Of a stretch of DNA of 64,000 nucleotides, positions 40,113 to 47,934 are shown one piece after another. Origin of the DNA: Ga0077530 sp035565975 (GTDB lineage Bacteria; Pseudomonadota; Alphaproteobacteria; Rhizobiales; Hyphomicrobiaceae); contig DATMRT010000043.1 in the NCBI GenBank assembly GCA_035565975.1, forward strand, positions 10,093-74,092. Reading direction: 5' to 3'. The notes under the pieces are model-generated. The model did not search any database. It worked only from the letters and a program-made list of their open reading frames with translations, and was not told the origin of the DNA. The position numbers and the translations under genes were made by a program. How positions within the stretch are numbered: the first letter of the stretch is position 1; each line of letters starts with the position of its first letter.

Positions 40113-40215
40113 TGTCGCGCCTTCGGCGCGAAGTAGGGCTGCATGCCTCTGGCACGCCTCAGGCATGGCCCTACGACCCGCGTGGGGGACACCTCCACAT
40201 CCCCGTTCTTTGTTG
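40113..40215 (+). repeat. Interspersed repeat, family C copy 4
   Basis: Begins with the hairpin TCGCGCC-TTC-GGCGCGA (40115-40131), then AGTAGGGCTGCATGCCTCTGG, GGCATGGCCCTACGACCCG, GGGGGACACCTCCACATCC and CGTTCTTTGTTG. Block order is the same as in copy 2. It sits directly after the gmk stop. Confidence 0.7.
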
Positions 40216-40259
40216 CCGGGCGCCCGCGACTGACGATTGAGTCAGAAAGACGGGTGGGG

Positions 40260-40303
40260 CCGGGAGGGTGTCCCTCCCGGTTGGCGCGTGGGGCGAAAGC
40301 CCC
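40260..40303. terminator. Two hairpins between convergent gmk and the antiporter operon
   Basis: CCGGGAGGG (40260-40268) pairs perfectly with CCCTCCCGG (40272-40280) around TGT, and GGGGC (40290-40294) with GCCCC (40299-40303) around GAAA. They lie 15-58 bases past the stop of the minus-strand antiporter gene and 150 bases past gmk. No strong U-tract follows, so a termination role is likely but unproved. Confidence 0.45.
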
Positions 40304-40317
40304 CCTCGCGAAGCGAC

Positions 40318-42003
40318 CTATCCCATCGCCGCAATGAGCAGGAACGCCCCGAGCAGGAGCGTCGTCCAGAACGCCATTGTGCCGGTCGGCCACGTGCGGC
40401 CGAATGTGCCCGATGGACCGTGGTGCGTGAGGAGTAGATCGTGCAGCTTGGCGGCCTTGCCGTTGATGCCGCTGACCAGACGCGTCCAGGCGCTGGCGGT
40501 CAGATCATCGAAGCCGCGTGCAAGCCACTTGCCGGGCCGGCGATAGAACCAGTCGAGATCGAGCGTGATACTCGGCTGTGCCCTGAACCAGTCGCGCACG
40601 AGATAGAAGGCGAGCGCGGCGAAGGCGAGAAACTGGAGCTGCACGAGAACGTGACTCGCCGAGTAGGGCACGTACGGCACTTGATGCGGCAGCATCACGT
40701 ACAACCCATCCGGCACGATGCCGATGACCACGCAGAGCACCGCCGCGAGCGCCATGGCAATGCGCATGGATTGGGGCGGGTCGCTCGCCTTCTGCACCTT
40801 GGCAGGGCCGAAGAAGACGAGCCATGGCATACGGAGCCCGGCATGCAACACGGCGCCGACCGAAATGGCTGTCAGCGCGATCCACGGGCCAGCCAAGTGC
40901 TGATTGGCCGCTGCGTCGATGATCATGGATTTGGAGACGAAGCCCGACGTCAGCGGGAAGGCAGCAATCGAGAGCACACCGATCAGGCACGAGAAGGCCG
41001 TGAGCGGCATGGCATCGGCGAGCCCGCCGAGCTCCGTCATGCGCGTCTTGCCCGTCTGGTGCAGAACACTGCCTGCGACCATCACGAGCAGCGCGGTGTA
41101 GATGACCGCCGCAGCCGAGTGTGCAGCGACGCCGTCGAGGGCAAGCGGCGTCCCGATGCCAACACCCGCGACCTTGATGCCCATCTGGCTGACAATGGCG
41201 AACGCGATGAGACGGCGTACGTCGTTCTCGAGGGCGGCGTAGAGAACGCCGTAGATGCCCATCACGACGCCGATCCAAACCAGCACTTCGGTACCCGGAA
41301 AGACACGCAGGAGAACGTAGGCGGCGGTCTTGGTCGTGAAGACCGAGAGAAAGACCATGCCCGACCATGAAGACGCCGGATAAGCATCCGAGACCCACGC
41401 CCAGAGCGGCGGCGCGCCGGCATTGATGAGGATACCCGCGAGGATCAGCCAGCGCGGCCAGCTCTCCGGCTTGATCGAGGTGATGGTCGCGGTGCCGCTC
41501 ATGGCGAGCTCGCCGGCAATGCCGGCCATGAGCAAGACGCCACCGAGAAAGTGAACAAGCGCGTAGCGGAAAGCGGGGCCGTATGCTTTGTCGCCGCCGC
41601 ACACGACGACGAGCGTCGATGCGATGGCCATGACCTCCCACCACACGAAAAGCGTGATCCAGTCGCCGGCAAGGACGACACCGAGCGCACCGGCGGCATA
41701 GACGAAGGCGGAGGAAAGCTCGAGCGTCGATGTGCGGTCGAGTGCAAAGAGGGCGCCGAGAAAGGCCGCGAGCGCGAAGACGGCGCCGAAAAGCACGGCA
41801 AGGGCATCGAGGCGAATGGGCGTCAACGCATAGCCAAGGTAGCTCGCACTGATGCTGCCGGTCGGTGCCTGCCAGACGAGAACGAGCGCGAGCAGTGGGA
41901 AGGCGATCAGTACGGCCTTGCGCGCGATGCCCTGCGTGAAGACCAGGACAAGCGCGCCAAGGATGAGGACCATCGGCGGCGAGGTGAAGAAACTAGTCGT
42001 CAT
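40318..42003 (-). CDS. Third NuoL/M/N-like antiporter subunit, degenerate (last gene of the Mrp/Mbh-type operon)
   Basis: 561 residues from ATG 42003, with GGAGGG upstream. About 14 transmembrane helices of the proton-conducting complex I/Mrp superfamily. The conserved Glu of helix 5 is present (FVWWEVMAIAS). The lysine normally before PLHVWLP is replaced (LINAGAPPLWAWVSDAYP), and the helix-12 lysine after the central His is absent (AAHSAAAVIYTALL), while the TTKTAAYVL lysine is kept. So part of the proton path seen in the two sister subunits is missing. It overlaps the preceding 84-residue gene by 11 bases. A C-terminal extension (~90 residues) contains an amphipathic region and a last helix. 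Confidence 0.82.
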   Translation of the reverse strand: MTTSFFTSPPMVLILGALVLVFTQGIARKAVLIAFPLLALVLVWQAPTGSISASYLGYALTPIRLDALAVLFGAVFALAAFLGALFALDRTSTLELSSAFVYAAGALGVVLAGDWITLFVWWEVMAIASTLVVVCGGDKAYGPAFRYALVHFLGGVLLMAGIAGELAMSGTATITSIKPESWPRWLILAGILINAGAPPLWAWVSDAYPASSWSGMVFLSVFTTKTAAYVLLRVFPGTEVLVWIGVVMGIYGVLYAALENDVRRLIAFAIVSQMGIKVAGVGIGTPLALDGVAAHSAAAVIYTALLVMVAGSVLHQTGKTRMTELGGLADAMPLTAFSCLIGVLSIAAFPLTSGFVSKSMIIDAAANQHLAGPWIALTAISVGAVLHAGLRMPWLVFFGPAKVQKASDPPQSMRIAMALAAVLCVVIGIVPDGLYVMLPHQVPYVPYSASHVLVQLQFLAFAALAFYLVRDWFRAQPSITLDLDWFYRRPGKWLARGFDDLTASAWTRLVSGINGKAAKLHDLLLTHHGPSGTFGRTWPTGTMAFWTTLLLGAFLLIAAMG

Positions 42004-42247
42004 AGGTGCCCTCCGGCGCGCGGAAGAGGGAGCCGACCGCAAGGGCGAGCAACGCAAGCGTGAACGTGGCCAGGGCGCCGAACCACGCCGCGAAGCCGAA
42101 GGTGCCGTCGATGCCGAAATACTGATGATGATGCACAACGAGATCGAGCAGGACGAGAATGCCAAGAACGACGAGGGCGATCCGGCTCAGATCTCTGCCG
42201 GCAAAGACGCTCATCGAAGATGCGGTGCCTTTTCTCGTGCCGCGCAT
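41993..42247 (-). CDS. Small two-helix membrane protein inside the antiporter operon
   Basis: 84 residues from ATG 42247, with GGAGG seven bases before it; the start sits three bases past... the upstream stop at 42250 lies just before it, and its own stop overlaps the next gene by 11 bases, so it is clearly part of the operon. Two transmembrane helices (about 18-35 and 51-70) flank a short loop with a His cluster, HHHQYFGIDGTFGF. I do not recognise a named family. Similar-sized His-containing proteins occur in complex I-like antiporter clusters, which suggests a structural or proton-path subunit, as inference. Confidence 0.65.
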   Translation of the reverse strand: MRGTRKGTASSMSVFAGRDLSRIALVVLGILVLLDLVVHHHQYFGIDGTFGFAAWFGALATFTLALLALAVGSLFRAPEGTYDD

Positions 42248-42249
42248 GA

Positions 42250-43737
42250 TCAGCCTCCGACCATCATCTGGGCAAGCCTCAGCGGGAGCTGTGGGAAGAG
42301 AAAGAGCGCGACAGTCGCCGCTGCCGTTGCCGTGAGCGCGATGACGATGGGCAGCGGCGCTTCGCCGTGCTCGTGGGCTGCGGCGGCACCAGCGGGATGC
42401 GCCACGCGCTCGCGCTCGAAGAAGGCCGTGTAAACGATCGGCAGGAAGTAGGCTGCATTGAGCAGTGTGCTCGCAATGATGACCGCGATGGGCAGCCATT
42501 GGCCGGTCTGCATGGCGCCGGTGAGCATGAACCACTTGCCGAGGAAGCCGGCGGTCGGCGGCAGGCCGATCATGCTGATGGCGCCGATTGCAAAGGCGCC
42601 CATGGTCCAGGGCATGCGCCGGCCGATCCCGGCGAGCTCGCTGATCTCGGTCTTGTGTGCGGCCGTATAGATGGAACCCGCGGCAAAGAAGAGCGTGATC
42701 TTGCTCACGGCGTGCGCGGCGATATGCAACGCCGCACCAACTGCCGAGATGGGCGCGAGAATGGCTGCCGCGAGAATGACGTACGAGAGCTGCGAGACCG
42801 TCGAGTAGGCGAGCCGCGCCTTGAGATTGTCCTTCTTCAACGCCACCAGCGATGCCGCGATCACCGTGACACCCGCCGCATAGACGAGCCACGATCCAGC
42901 GCCCGTGTACGCGAGCGTTTCTATGCCGAAGATGTAAACGACGACCTTCAGGATCGTGAAGACGCCGGCCTTCACGACCGCGACCGCATGCAGGAGCGCG
43001 CTCACCGGCGTCGGCGCGACCATCGCCGCCGGAAGCCAGAAGTGGAACGGCATGAGCGCCGCCTTGCCGATGCCGAAGGCGAAGAGCGCGAGCAAGACGC
43101 CGAGCAAGAGGGGTGTCGTCTTGTTCGCAAGAATGCCGCCGGGCGTGAAGTCCAGCGTGCCGGCGAGAACCCATGTCCAGGCAATCGCGGGCAGCAACAG
43201 AACCATCGAGGTGCCGATCAGGATCAGCAGGTAGATACGGCCGGCGCGGATGGCTTCGCCGTTCGCCTTGTGCGCGACCAATGGATAGGTCGAGAGCGTC
43301 AGGATTTCGTAGAAGATGAAGAGCGTGAAGAGGTTCTTCGCGAAGGCAATGCCCATCGTCGCCCAGAGCGCGACGGCGAAGCAAACGTAGAAGCTCGTCT
43401 GGCGGGGCTCGTCATTGCCGCGCATGTAGCCGATGGCATAGACGGACGTGACGAACCACAAGGTCGAGGCGATCAGCGCAAACAGAAGACCGAGCGGCTC
43501 GACGGCAAAGGCGACCGAGAGGCCCAGCACGACGGCGATATCGATCGCTGCCGGGCGGCCGCCCGCGAGCACATGCGGCAGCAGGCTCCAGACGCTGAGC
43601 GCGAGCGCGCCCGCCGTGATGAGCGTCACGCTCTCGCGGATATTCGGCGCGTTGTGAAAGAGGGGAATGACGATCGCGCCGAGGATCGGGATCGTCAGCG
43701 CGGCCATGACGAGCGTGTCGGGTGCGAGGCCCAGCAT
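42250..43737 (-). CDS. MrpA/NuoL-type antiporter core subunit (separate from MbhDE part)
   Basis: 495 residues from ATG 43737, with GGGGAGG upstream; the start codon overlaps the previous stop by one base (TGATG). Fourteen-helix proton-conducting subunit with the MrpA/NuoL-type signature GKAALMPFHFWLPAAMVAPTPVSALLHAVAVVKAGVF near residue 215, the helix-5 Glu in IFYEILTLSTYPLV and the helix-12 Lys in HAVSKITLFFAAGS. Full-length MrpA proteins are ~800-950 residues with a C-terminal MbhD/MbhE-like part; here that part is a separate gene (46020-46589), so MrpA is split. Confidence 0.88.
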   Translation of the reverse strand: MLGLAPDTLVMAALTIPILGAIVIPLFHNAPNIRESVTLITAGALALSVWSLLPHVLAGGRPAAIDIAVVLGLSVAFAVEPLGLLFALIASTLWFVTSVYAIGYMRGNDEPRQTSFYVCFAVALWATMGIAFAKNLFTLFIFYEILTLSTYPLVAHKANGEAIRAGRIYLLILIGTSMVLLLPAIAWTWVLAGTLDFTPGGILANKTTPLLLGVLLALFAFGIGKAALMPFHFWLPAAMVAPTPVSALLHAVAVVKAGVFTILKVVVYIFGIETLAYTGAGSWLVYAAGVTVIAASLVALKKDNLKARLAYSTVSQLSYVILAAAILAPISAVGAALHIAAHAVSKITLFFAAGSIYTAAHKTEISELAGIGRRMPWTMGAFAIGAISMIGLPPTAGFLGKWFMLTGAMQTGQWLPIAVIIASTLLNAAYFLPIVYTAFFERERVAHPAGAAAAHEHGEAPLPIVIALTATAAATVALFLFPQLPLRLAQMMVGG

Positions 43738-45245
43738 CAATGAGCCTCCCCGAGCTTGAGCGCTCCGATCAGGCCCTCGGCGATCCGGTTCGCGACGCCT
43801 GCCGAAAGCTCCGTATCGATGCCGAAGTAGATCGAGGCGATGGTGAGCACGAGAATCGGGACCAGCATCATGAGCGGCGGGTCCTTGGCATGCGCGACCG
43901 CCTCGGAGACCGGACGGAAGTAAGCGATCTCGACGACACGGCCGATATAGACGAGGGCTATGAGCGAACTCGCGACGATCAGAAAGGCGACCGGCCACAG
44001 GCCGGCGTCGAACGCCCCGACAACGAGGTAGTACTTCGAGATGAAGCCGGCAGTGCCGGGCACGCCCATCAGGCTCATGCCGGCGAGGACAAAGGCCGCG
44101 AGCGTCAGCGGCATAGTCCGCCCCACGCCACCGAGGTCATCGAGCTTGATGGTGCCCGCGCGGTATACGACCGCGCCGAGCGCGAGGAAGAGCCCACCCT
44201 TGATCAGTGCGTGATTGAAGAGGTGAACGATGGCCCCTGTGAGCCCCGCCTGGTTCATCAGCGCGATACCAAGCGTGATGTAGCCGATCTGGGCGACGGA
44301 CGAATAGGCGAGCATCCGCTTCAGATTCTGCTCGTAGACGGCGAGGATCGAGGCGATGAACATTGCCGCGACGGAGAGCGGGTACAGCACGGCCGAGATC
44401 GGCAGGGCCTTGATATCGAGCGCGACGCCGTAGACCGAGAACCCTATGCGCAGGAAGAGATAGATCGCGACCTTGGTGGCGGTCGCCGCGAGAAAGGCGG
44501 TCGCGAAGGACGGCGCGTAGGCATAGGCGTTCGGCAGCCAGACGTGCAGCGGGAAAAGGGCCAGCTTCAGACTGATGCCGACGAACAGAAAGGCGAGCGC
44601 CGCCAGCACGGGGCGCGGGAACATGACGTTCGCGTCGGCAAGGCGCGTCGCGATGTCGGCGAAGTTCAGGCTGCCGGTGACGAGATAGAGCAGGCCGACG
44701 CCGACGACGTAGAACGTCGCGCCGATCGTGCCGACGATCAGATACTGGTAGGAGGCGACGAGCGCTCGGCGGTCGCGCCCCATGGCGATCAGGACGTAGG
44801 ACGAAAGTGACGAGATCTCGAGGAACACGAACGCGTTGAAGGCATCGCCGGTGATCGTGATGCCGAGCAGGCCCGTCAGGCACAGCAGGTACATGCAGTA
44901 GAACCAGGCCTGCTTGTCGCCGTCGATCTCGTGCGCGACGCTGCGGCGCGCATAAGGCATCATGATCGCGCTGACGAGACTGACGAGCATGAGCACGAAC
45001 GCATTGAGCAGATCGACGCGGTACTCGATGCCGATGGGCGGTGGCCAACCGCCGAGATGATAAGAAATCGGTCCGTTCGCCCAGACCTGGACGAGCAGGG
45101 CGAAGGCCATGACAGGCGTCGCGGCCGTGATGAGTGTAGCCCAGGCCCAGGCGAGCGTGCCGCGCCGTATGAAGGCGGCGATGATCGCGCCGAGCAGCGG
45201 CACGACCACCTGAAGGCCGGGAAGCTGCGCGGAAATGGCGCTCAT
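43737..45245 (-). CDS. mrpD: MrpD-type cation/proton antiporter subunit
   Basis: 502 residues. A NuoM/N-like 14-helix subunit with conserved charged residues: Glu in FVFLEISSLSSYVLIA (helix 5), Lys in VGISLKLALFPLHVWLPNAYAYAPS (helix 7), TKVAIYLFLR (helix 8) and Lys in NHALIKGGLFLALGAVVYRAG (helix 12). MrpD is the main ion-translocating subunit with MrpA in Na+(Ca2+,K+)/H+ antiport. Its start overlaps the MrpC stop by four bases (ATGA), typical of this operon. Confidence 0.93.
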   Translation of the reverse strand: MSAISAQLPGLQVVVPLLGAIIAAFIRRGTLAWAWATLITAATPVMAFALLVQVWANGPISYHLGGWPPPIGIEYRVDLLNAFVLMLVSLVSAIMMPYARRSVAHEIDGDKQAWFYCMYLLCLTGLLGITITGDAFNAFVFLEISSLSSYVLIAMGRDRRALVASYQYLIVGTIGATFYVVGVGLLYLVTGSLNFADIATRLADANVMFPRPVLAALAFLFVGISLKLALFPLHVWLPNAYAYAPSFATAFLAATATKVAIYLFLRIGFSVYGVALDIKALPISAVLYPLSVAAMFIASILAVYEQNLKRMLAYSSVAQIGYITLGIALMNQAGLTGAIVHLFNHALIKGGLFLALGAVVYRAGTIKLDDLGGVGRTMPLTLAAFVLAGMSLMGVPGTAGFISKYYLVVGAFDAGLWPVAFLIVASSLIALVYIGRVVEIAYFRPVSEAVAHAKDPPLMMLVPILVLTIASIYFGIDTELSAGVANRIAEGLIGALKLGEAH

Positions 45246-45607
45246 TCCTGCTCTTCCCGCGCGAAGATTTCGTCCTCCTCGATGGTGCCGTAGGCCTCGT
45301 TGATGCGCGTGACGATGGCGAGGCCGAGTGCGATCGTCGCGATGCCGACGACGATGGCCGTCAGGATCAGCACGTGCGGCAGCGGGTTCGAGTAGACGGT
45401 GATTTTCGGATCGAGGACGGGCGGCGTACCGCCGATGATCTTGCCGGGCGCGATGTAGAGTAGATAAACGGACGTCTGGAACAAGCTCAGCCCGATCAGC
45501 TTCTTGATCATGTTGCCGCGGGCAATGACGATGTAGAGCCCGGCCACCATCAGCACGATGGTGGCTACGTAGTTATAGTGCTCGATGAAGTTCTTGAGGC
45601 CGTCCAT
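45242..45607 (-). CDS. mrpC: MrpC (NuoK-like) antiporter subunit
   Basis: 121 residues, three transmembrane helices. NuoK-like signature GLYIVIARGNMIKKLIGLSLFQTSVYLLYIAPG and the C-terminal DPLPHVLILTAIVVGIATIALGLAIVTRINE (here NPLPHVL...) are conserved, including a membrane-buried Thr/Ala/Ile helix. The last residues EEDEIFAREEQE are acidic. The ATG overlaps the MrpB stop by one base (TGATG) and its own stop overlaps mrpD, showing tight translational coupling. Confidence 0.94.
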   Translation of the reverse strand: MDGLKNFIEHYNYVATIVLMVAGLYIVIARGNMIKKLIGLSLFQTSVYLLYIAPGKIIGGTPPVLDPKITVYSNPLPHVLILTAIVVGIATIALGLAIVTRINEAYGTIEEDEIFAREEQE

Positions 45608-46023
45608 CAGCGCCCTCGCTCCGAGAAGGCATAGAAGAGCGCGATCATGGTCGAGGAGACCGTCACGAGCACGCCGGCCTCGACGAGCAAAATTCCGCGT
45701 TCGCGTCCGTGTGCGGCATCCGCCGCGAGAACCGAGTAGTCGAGGAAGTTCTGGCCGTGGAGGAGACCGATCACGCCGGTCCCCGCATAGATGAGAACAC
45801 CGAGCGGCACCAGCATCTCGACGAGGCGGCGCGGGACGACGCGTTGGGCCTCCTCGATGCCGAAGATGAGAGCATAGACGATCACAGCACCGGCCATGAT
45901 GACGCCCGCCTGGAAGCCGCCGCCGGGACCATAGTCACCATGAAGCTGCACGTAGAGGGCGAACAGCATCATGAAGGGGATGATGAGCTTGACGCCGATG
46001 CGCAGGATGAGATCGCGCCTCAT
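45607..46023 (-). CDS. mrpB: MrpB antiporter subunit
   Basis: 138 residues. MnhB domain: LILRIGVKLIIPFMMLFALYVQLHGDYGPGGGFQAGVIMAGAVIVYALIFG with the highly conserved HGDYGPGGGFQAG, then three more helices. In Mrp complexes this subunit sits next to MrpA's C-terminal part. Its ATG overlaps the stop of the upstream MbhD/E-type gene in an ATGA arrangement. Confidence 0.95.
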   Translation of the reverse strand: MRRDLILRIGVKLIIPFMMLFALYVQLHGDYGPGGGFQAGVIMAGAVIVYALIFGIEEAQRVVPRRLVEMLVPLGVLIYAGTGVIGLLHGQNFLDYSVLAADAAHGRERGILLVEAGVLVTVSSTMIALFYAFSERGR

Positions 46024-46589
46024 GCCGCGCCTCCATCGGTCGGTGGCGCGGTGCCGCTCGTCCGTCTCGGTGCGCGTCCTTTGAGAAGCAGGAGAACGCC
46101 GATGCCGGCGGTGAAGACGACCGTCGTCTCACCGAGCGTATCGTAACCGCGGTAGTCGGCCAGGATGGCCGAGACGAGGTTGCCGACCATCGTGTCCTTG
46201 ATCGCGTTCTGGATGTAGTATGGCGCCACGTGCTGGTTGATGGGCGTTTCGGCAAGACCAAAGGCCGGGAGGTCGTATGTTGCCCAGACGAGTGCGACAC
46301 CGACACCGACGGCAACAATGAGTGGGATCGCGGCGGGGCGCGGCTGAGGATACTCGCGTGCCTTGGTCAGGTGCAGGGCGGCAAGCAGCAGCACCGTCGA
46401 GACGCCGGCGCCGACGGCCGCCTCCGTCATGGCGACGTCGACGGCGTCATAGACGATCAGCACGCTCGCCATGAGAAAGCTGTAGACCCCGGTAAGCGCG
46501 ATCACGCCGAACAGATTGCGCATGCGCACGATGGCGAGCGTTACGGTCACCAGCAGGGTGAGCAGCACCGCGTTGAAGAAGCTGTCTAT
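46020..46589 (-). CDS. MbhD/MbhE-type antiporter subunit (split MrpA C-terminus), possible AUA start
   Basis: 189 residues if started at ATA 46589. The MbhD-like first half reads FFNAVLLTLLVTVTLAIVRMRNLFGVIALTGVYSFLMASVLIVYDAVDVAMTEAAVGAGVSTVLLLAAL, and the MbhE-like second half includes ETPINQHVAPYYIQNAIKDTMVGNLVSAILADYRGYDTLGETTVVFTAGIGVLLLL. These are the parts fused to the end of MrpA in standard operons. No ATG, GTG or TTG lies in frame at the expected place; GGGAGG is seven bases before an ATA that overlaps the MrpG stop (ATAG). The nearest canonical alternative is GTG at 46568, eight codons later and inside the first helix. Confidence 0.85.
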   Translation of the reverse strand: MDSFFNAVLLTLLVTVTLAIVRMRNLFGVIALTGVYSFLMASVLIVYDAVDVAMTEAAVGAGVSTVLLLAALHLTKAREYPQPRPAAIPLIVAVGVGVALVWATYDLPAFGLAETPINQHVAPYYIQNAIKDTMVGNLVSAILADYRGYDTLGETTVVFTAGIGVLLLLKGRAPRRTSGTAPPTDGGAA

Positions 46590-46954
46590 GACGGCCTCCC
46601 TTCGCTGTCGGAGTTGACGGGCTTGCCGCTCTCGTCGAGCCGTCCCCGACGGTCCTCGGCGAGTTCGGGCTTGATGCCGGCTTCCATGGCGGCCTGAGCG
46701 AGCGCGTGCGTGATCACAGGCCCGGTGAAGAAGAAGAGGAGGAGTATGAACAGCAGCTTCAGCGTCACCTGCGTGAACCCGGCCTGAAGCATGAGGCCGG
46801 CGAAGAGGAAGCCGATGCCGAGCGTATCGATGAGGCTTGCGGCGTGCATGCGCGCGAAGAGCTCGGGAAGCCGCATCATGCCGAGAGCGCCGACGAGGAT
46901 GAAGAAGCAGCCGGCGAGGATCAGCAGCCAGCTCGCGATATCGATGAGGATCAC
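46586..46954 (-). CDS. mrpG: MrpG antiporter subunit
   Basis: 122 residues from GTG 46954, preceded by GGGGAGGACG and overlapping the MrpF stop (GTGA). Three helices with the family motif WLLILAGCFFILVGALGMMRLPELFARMHAASLIDTLG and FILLLFFFTGPVITHALAQAA, then a charged tail ELAEDRRGRLDESGKPVN. MrpG is a small membrane subunit of the Mrp complex, related to MbhC. Confidence 0.94.
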   Translation of the reverse strand: MILIDIASWLLILAGCFFILVGALGMMRLPELFARMHAASLIDTLGIGFLFAGLMLQAGFTQVTLKLLFILLLFFFTGPVITHALAQAAMEAGIKPELAEDRRGRLDESGKPVNSDSEGRPS

Positions 46955-47229
46955 GCGTCGTCCTCCCCGGCATCGTGGGCGAGATCGCCGTGGCGGAAGA
47001 ATTTGAGGATCGCGAGCGTGCCGATCAGGTTGAGGACGCCGTACGTGATCGCAATGTCGAGCCACTCCGGACGGCCGTTCACGAAGCCCAGCACGGCAAG
47101 AAATATGATGGCGAGCGAACCGACGGAGTTGCCGGCGAGCACGCGATCGAAGAGCGTCGGACCTTTGAGCACGCGCACGACCACGAGCACGAGTGCGGCG
47201 ATGACGGCTAGGGCTGCGGCCGTGAACAT
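46951..47229 (-). CDS. mrpF: MrpF antiporter subunit
   Basis: 92 residues from ATG 47229 (a GTG one codon upstream is an alternative; both overlap the MrpE stop). Signature RVLKGPTLFDRVLAGNSVGSLAIIFLAVLGF and the later ITYGVLNLIGTLAILKFFRHGD, with three helices, identify MrpF/MbhB. It is a small core membrane subunit with a buried aspartate. Coupled to mrpE and mrpG. Confidence 0.94.
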   Translation of the reverse strand: MFTAAALAVIAALVLVVVRVLKGPTLFDRVLAGNSVGSLAIIFLAVLGFVNGRPEWLDIAITYGVLNLIGTLAILKFFRHGDLAHDAGEDDA

Positions 47230-47702
47230 CACGTGCCTCTCTCGAAGCGGGTGACGCGCGCATCCATGCCGCCTTCCTCGAGATCGATAGCGCCGCCACG
47301 TTCGAGCGCATGAACCGTCAGAATGTTGCCGTCGACGCGGACCGTTATGGTGCCGGGCGTCAGCGTGATGGAATTGCCGTAGGTGGCAATGCCTTCAGGC
47401 GACGCTTGCGAGGCGACGACGCGCGTCATGGTCGGGGAAATGTCGAGCTTGGGACGGAGCACCGCCTTGGTGACGGCCCAGCCGGCCTTGATGATCTCCC
47501 AGAGCAGCCAGGGCCAGTAGGTGGCTGCTGCAGGGAAGAGGTGCGCGGGATAGCTCTCGCGGTCGAGAAGCTTCATGCGGCGCGCGACATAGAGCACGAA
47601 GAGTGTGCAGAGAAGCCCGCCTGTGAGGAGGAAGGCCTTGAAATAGCCGGAGAGCGCGAGCCAGAAGAGATAGAGGATGATGCCGAAGGAAATCATGCGC
47701 AT
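47229..47702 (-). CDS. mrpE: MrpE antiporter subunit (first gene of the operon)
   Basis: 157 residues from ATG 47702. Two to three N-terminal helices and a soluble C-terminal domain: LFPAAATYWPWLLWEIIKAGWAVTKAVLRPKLDISPTM, then GNSITLTPGTITVRVDGNILTVHAL, both diagnostic of MrpE/MbhA. It opens an operon ordered E-F-G-MbhDE-B-C-D-A core-84aa-degenerate subunit. The 232-base spacer upstream shows no clear promoter motif and no gene. Confidence 0.94.
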   Translation of the reverse strand: MRMISFGIILYLFWLALSGYFKAFLLTGGLLCTLFVLYVARRMKLLDRESYPAHLFPAAATYWPWLLWEIIKAGWAVTKAVLRPKLDISPTMTRVVASQASPEGIATYGNSITLTPGTITVRVDGNILTVHALERGGAIDLEEGGMDARVTRFERGT

Positions 47703-47890
47703 GTGGCGCTGCTCCGTTCGGGCGAGGCGATTGCGGTGCCTGGAAACAGTACTGATCTGACCGACACCCGACGAACGGGCCCGGCTCCCTCCTCTCGCAT
47801 CGCTTCCTCCCCAAGGCGCGAAGGTCACTAGCTTCCTAGCGGCATTCTCACACTGGGGCAACCCTCGGGCGAGCAGACGCAGCAAGGCAA

Positions 47891-47911
47891 CCGGCTCGGT
47901 TCACGAGCCGG
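47891..47911. terminator. Hairpin downstream of the cupin gene
   Basis: CCGGCTCG (47891-47898) and CGAGCCGG (47904-47911) form a perfect 8-base-pair stem with loop GTTCA, 24 bases past the cupin stop on the minus strand. The following TTGCCTTGC is only weakly U-rich. Confidence 0.5.
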
Positions 47912-47934
47912 CGCCATACGGACACGCTCCGTTG

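Noticed and set aside
42367..44810. Two long plus-strand frames across the antiporter genes
   Set aside because: Arg/Asp/Glu-rich, opposite to membrane-protein genes with overlapping start and stop codons; typical antisense artefacts.
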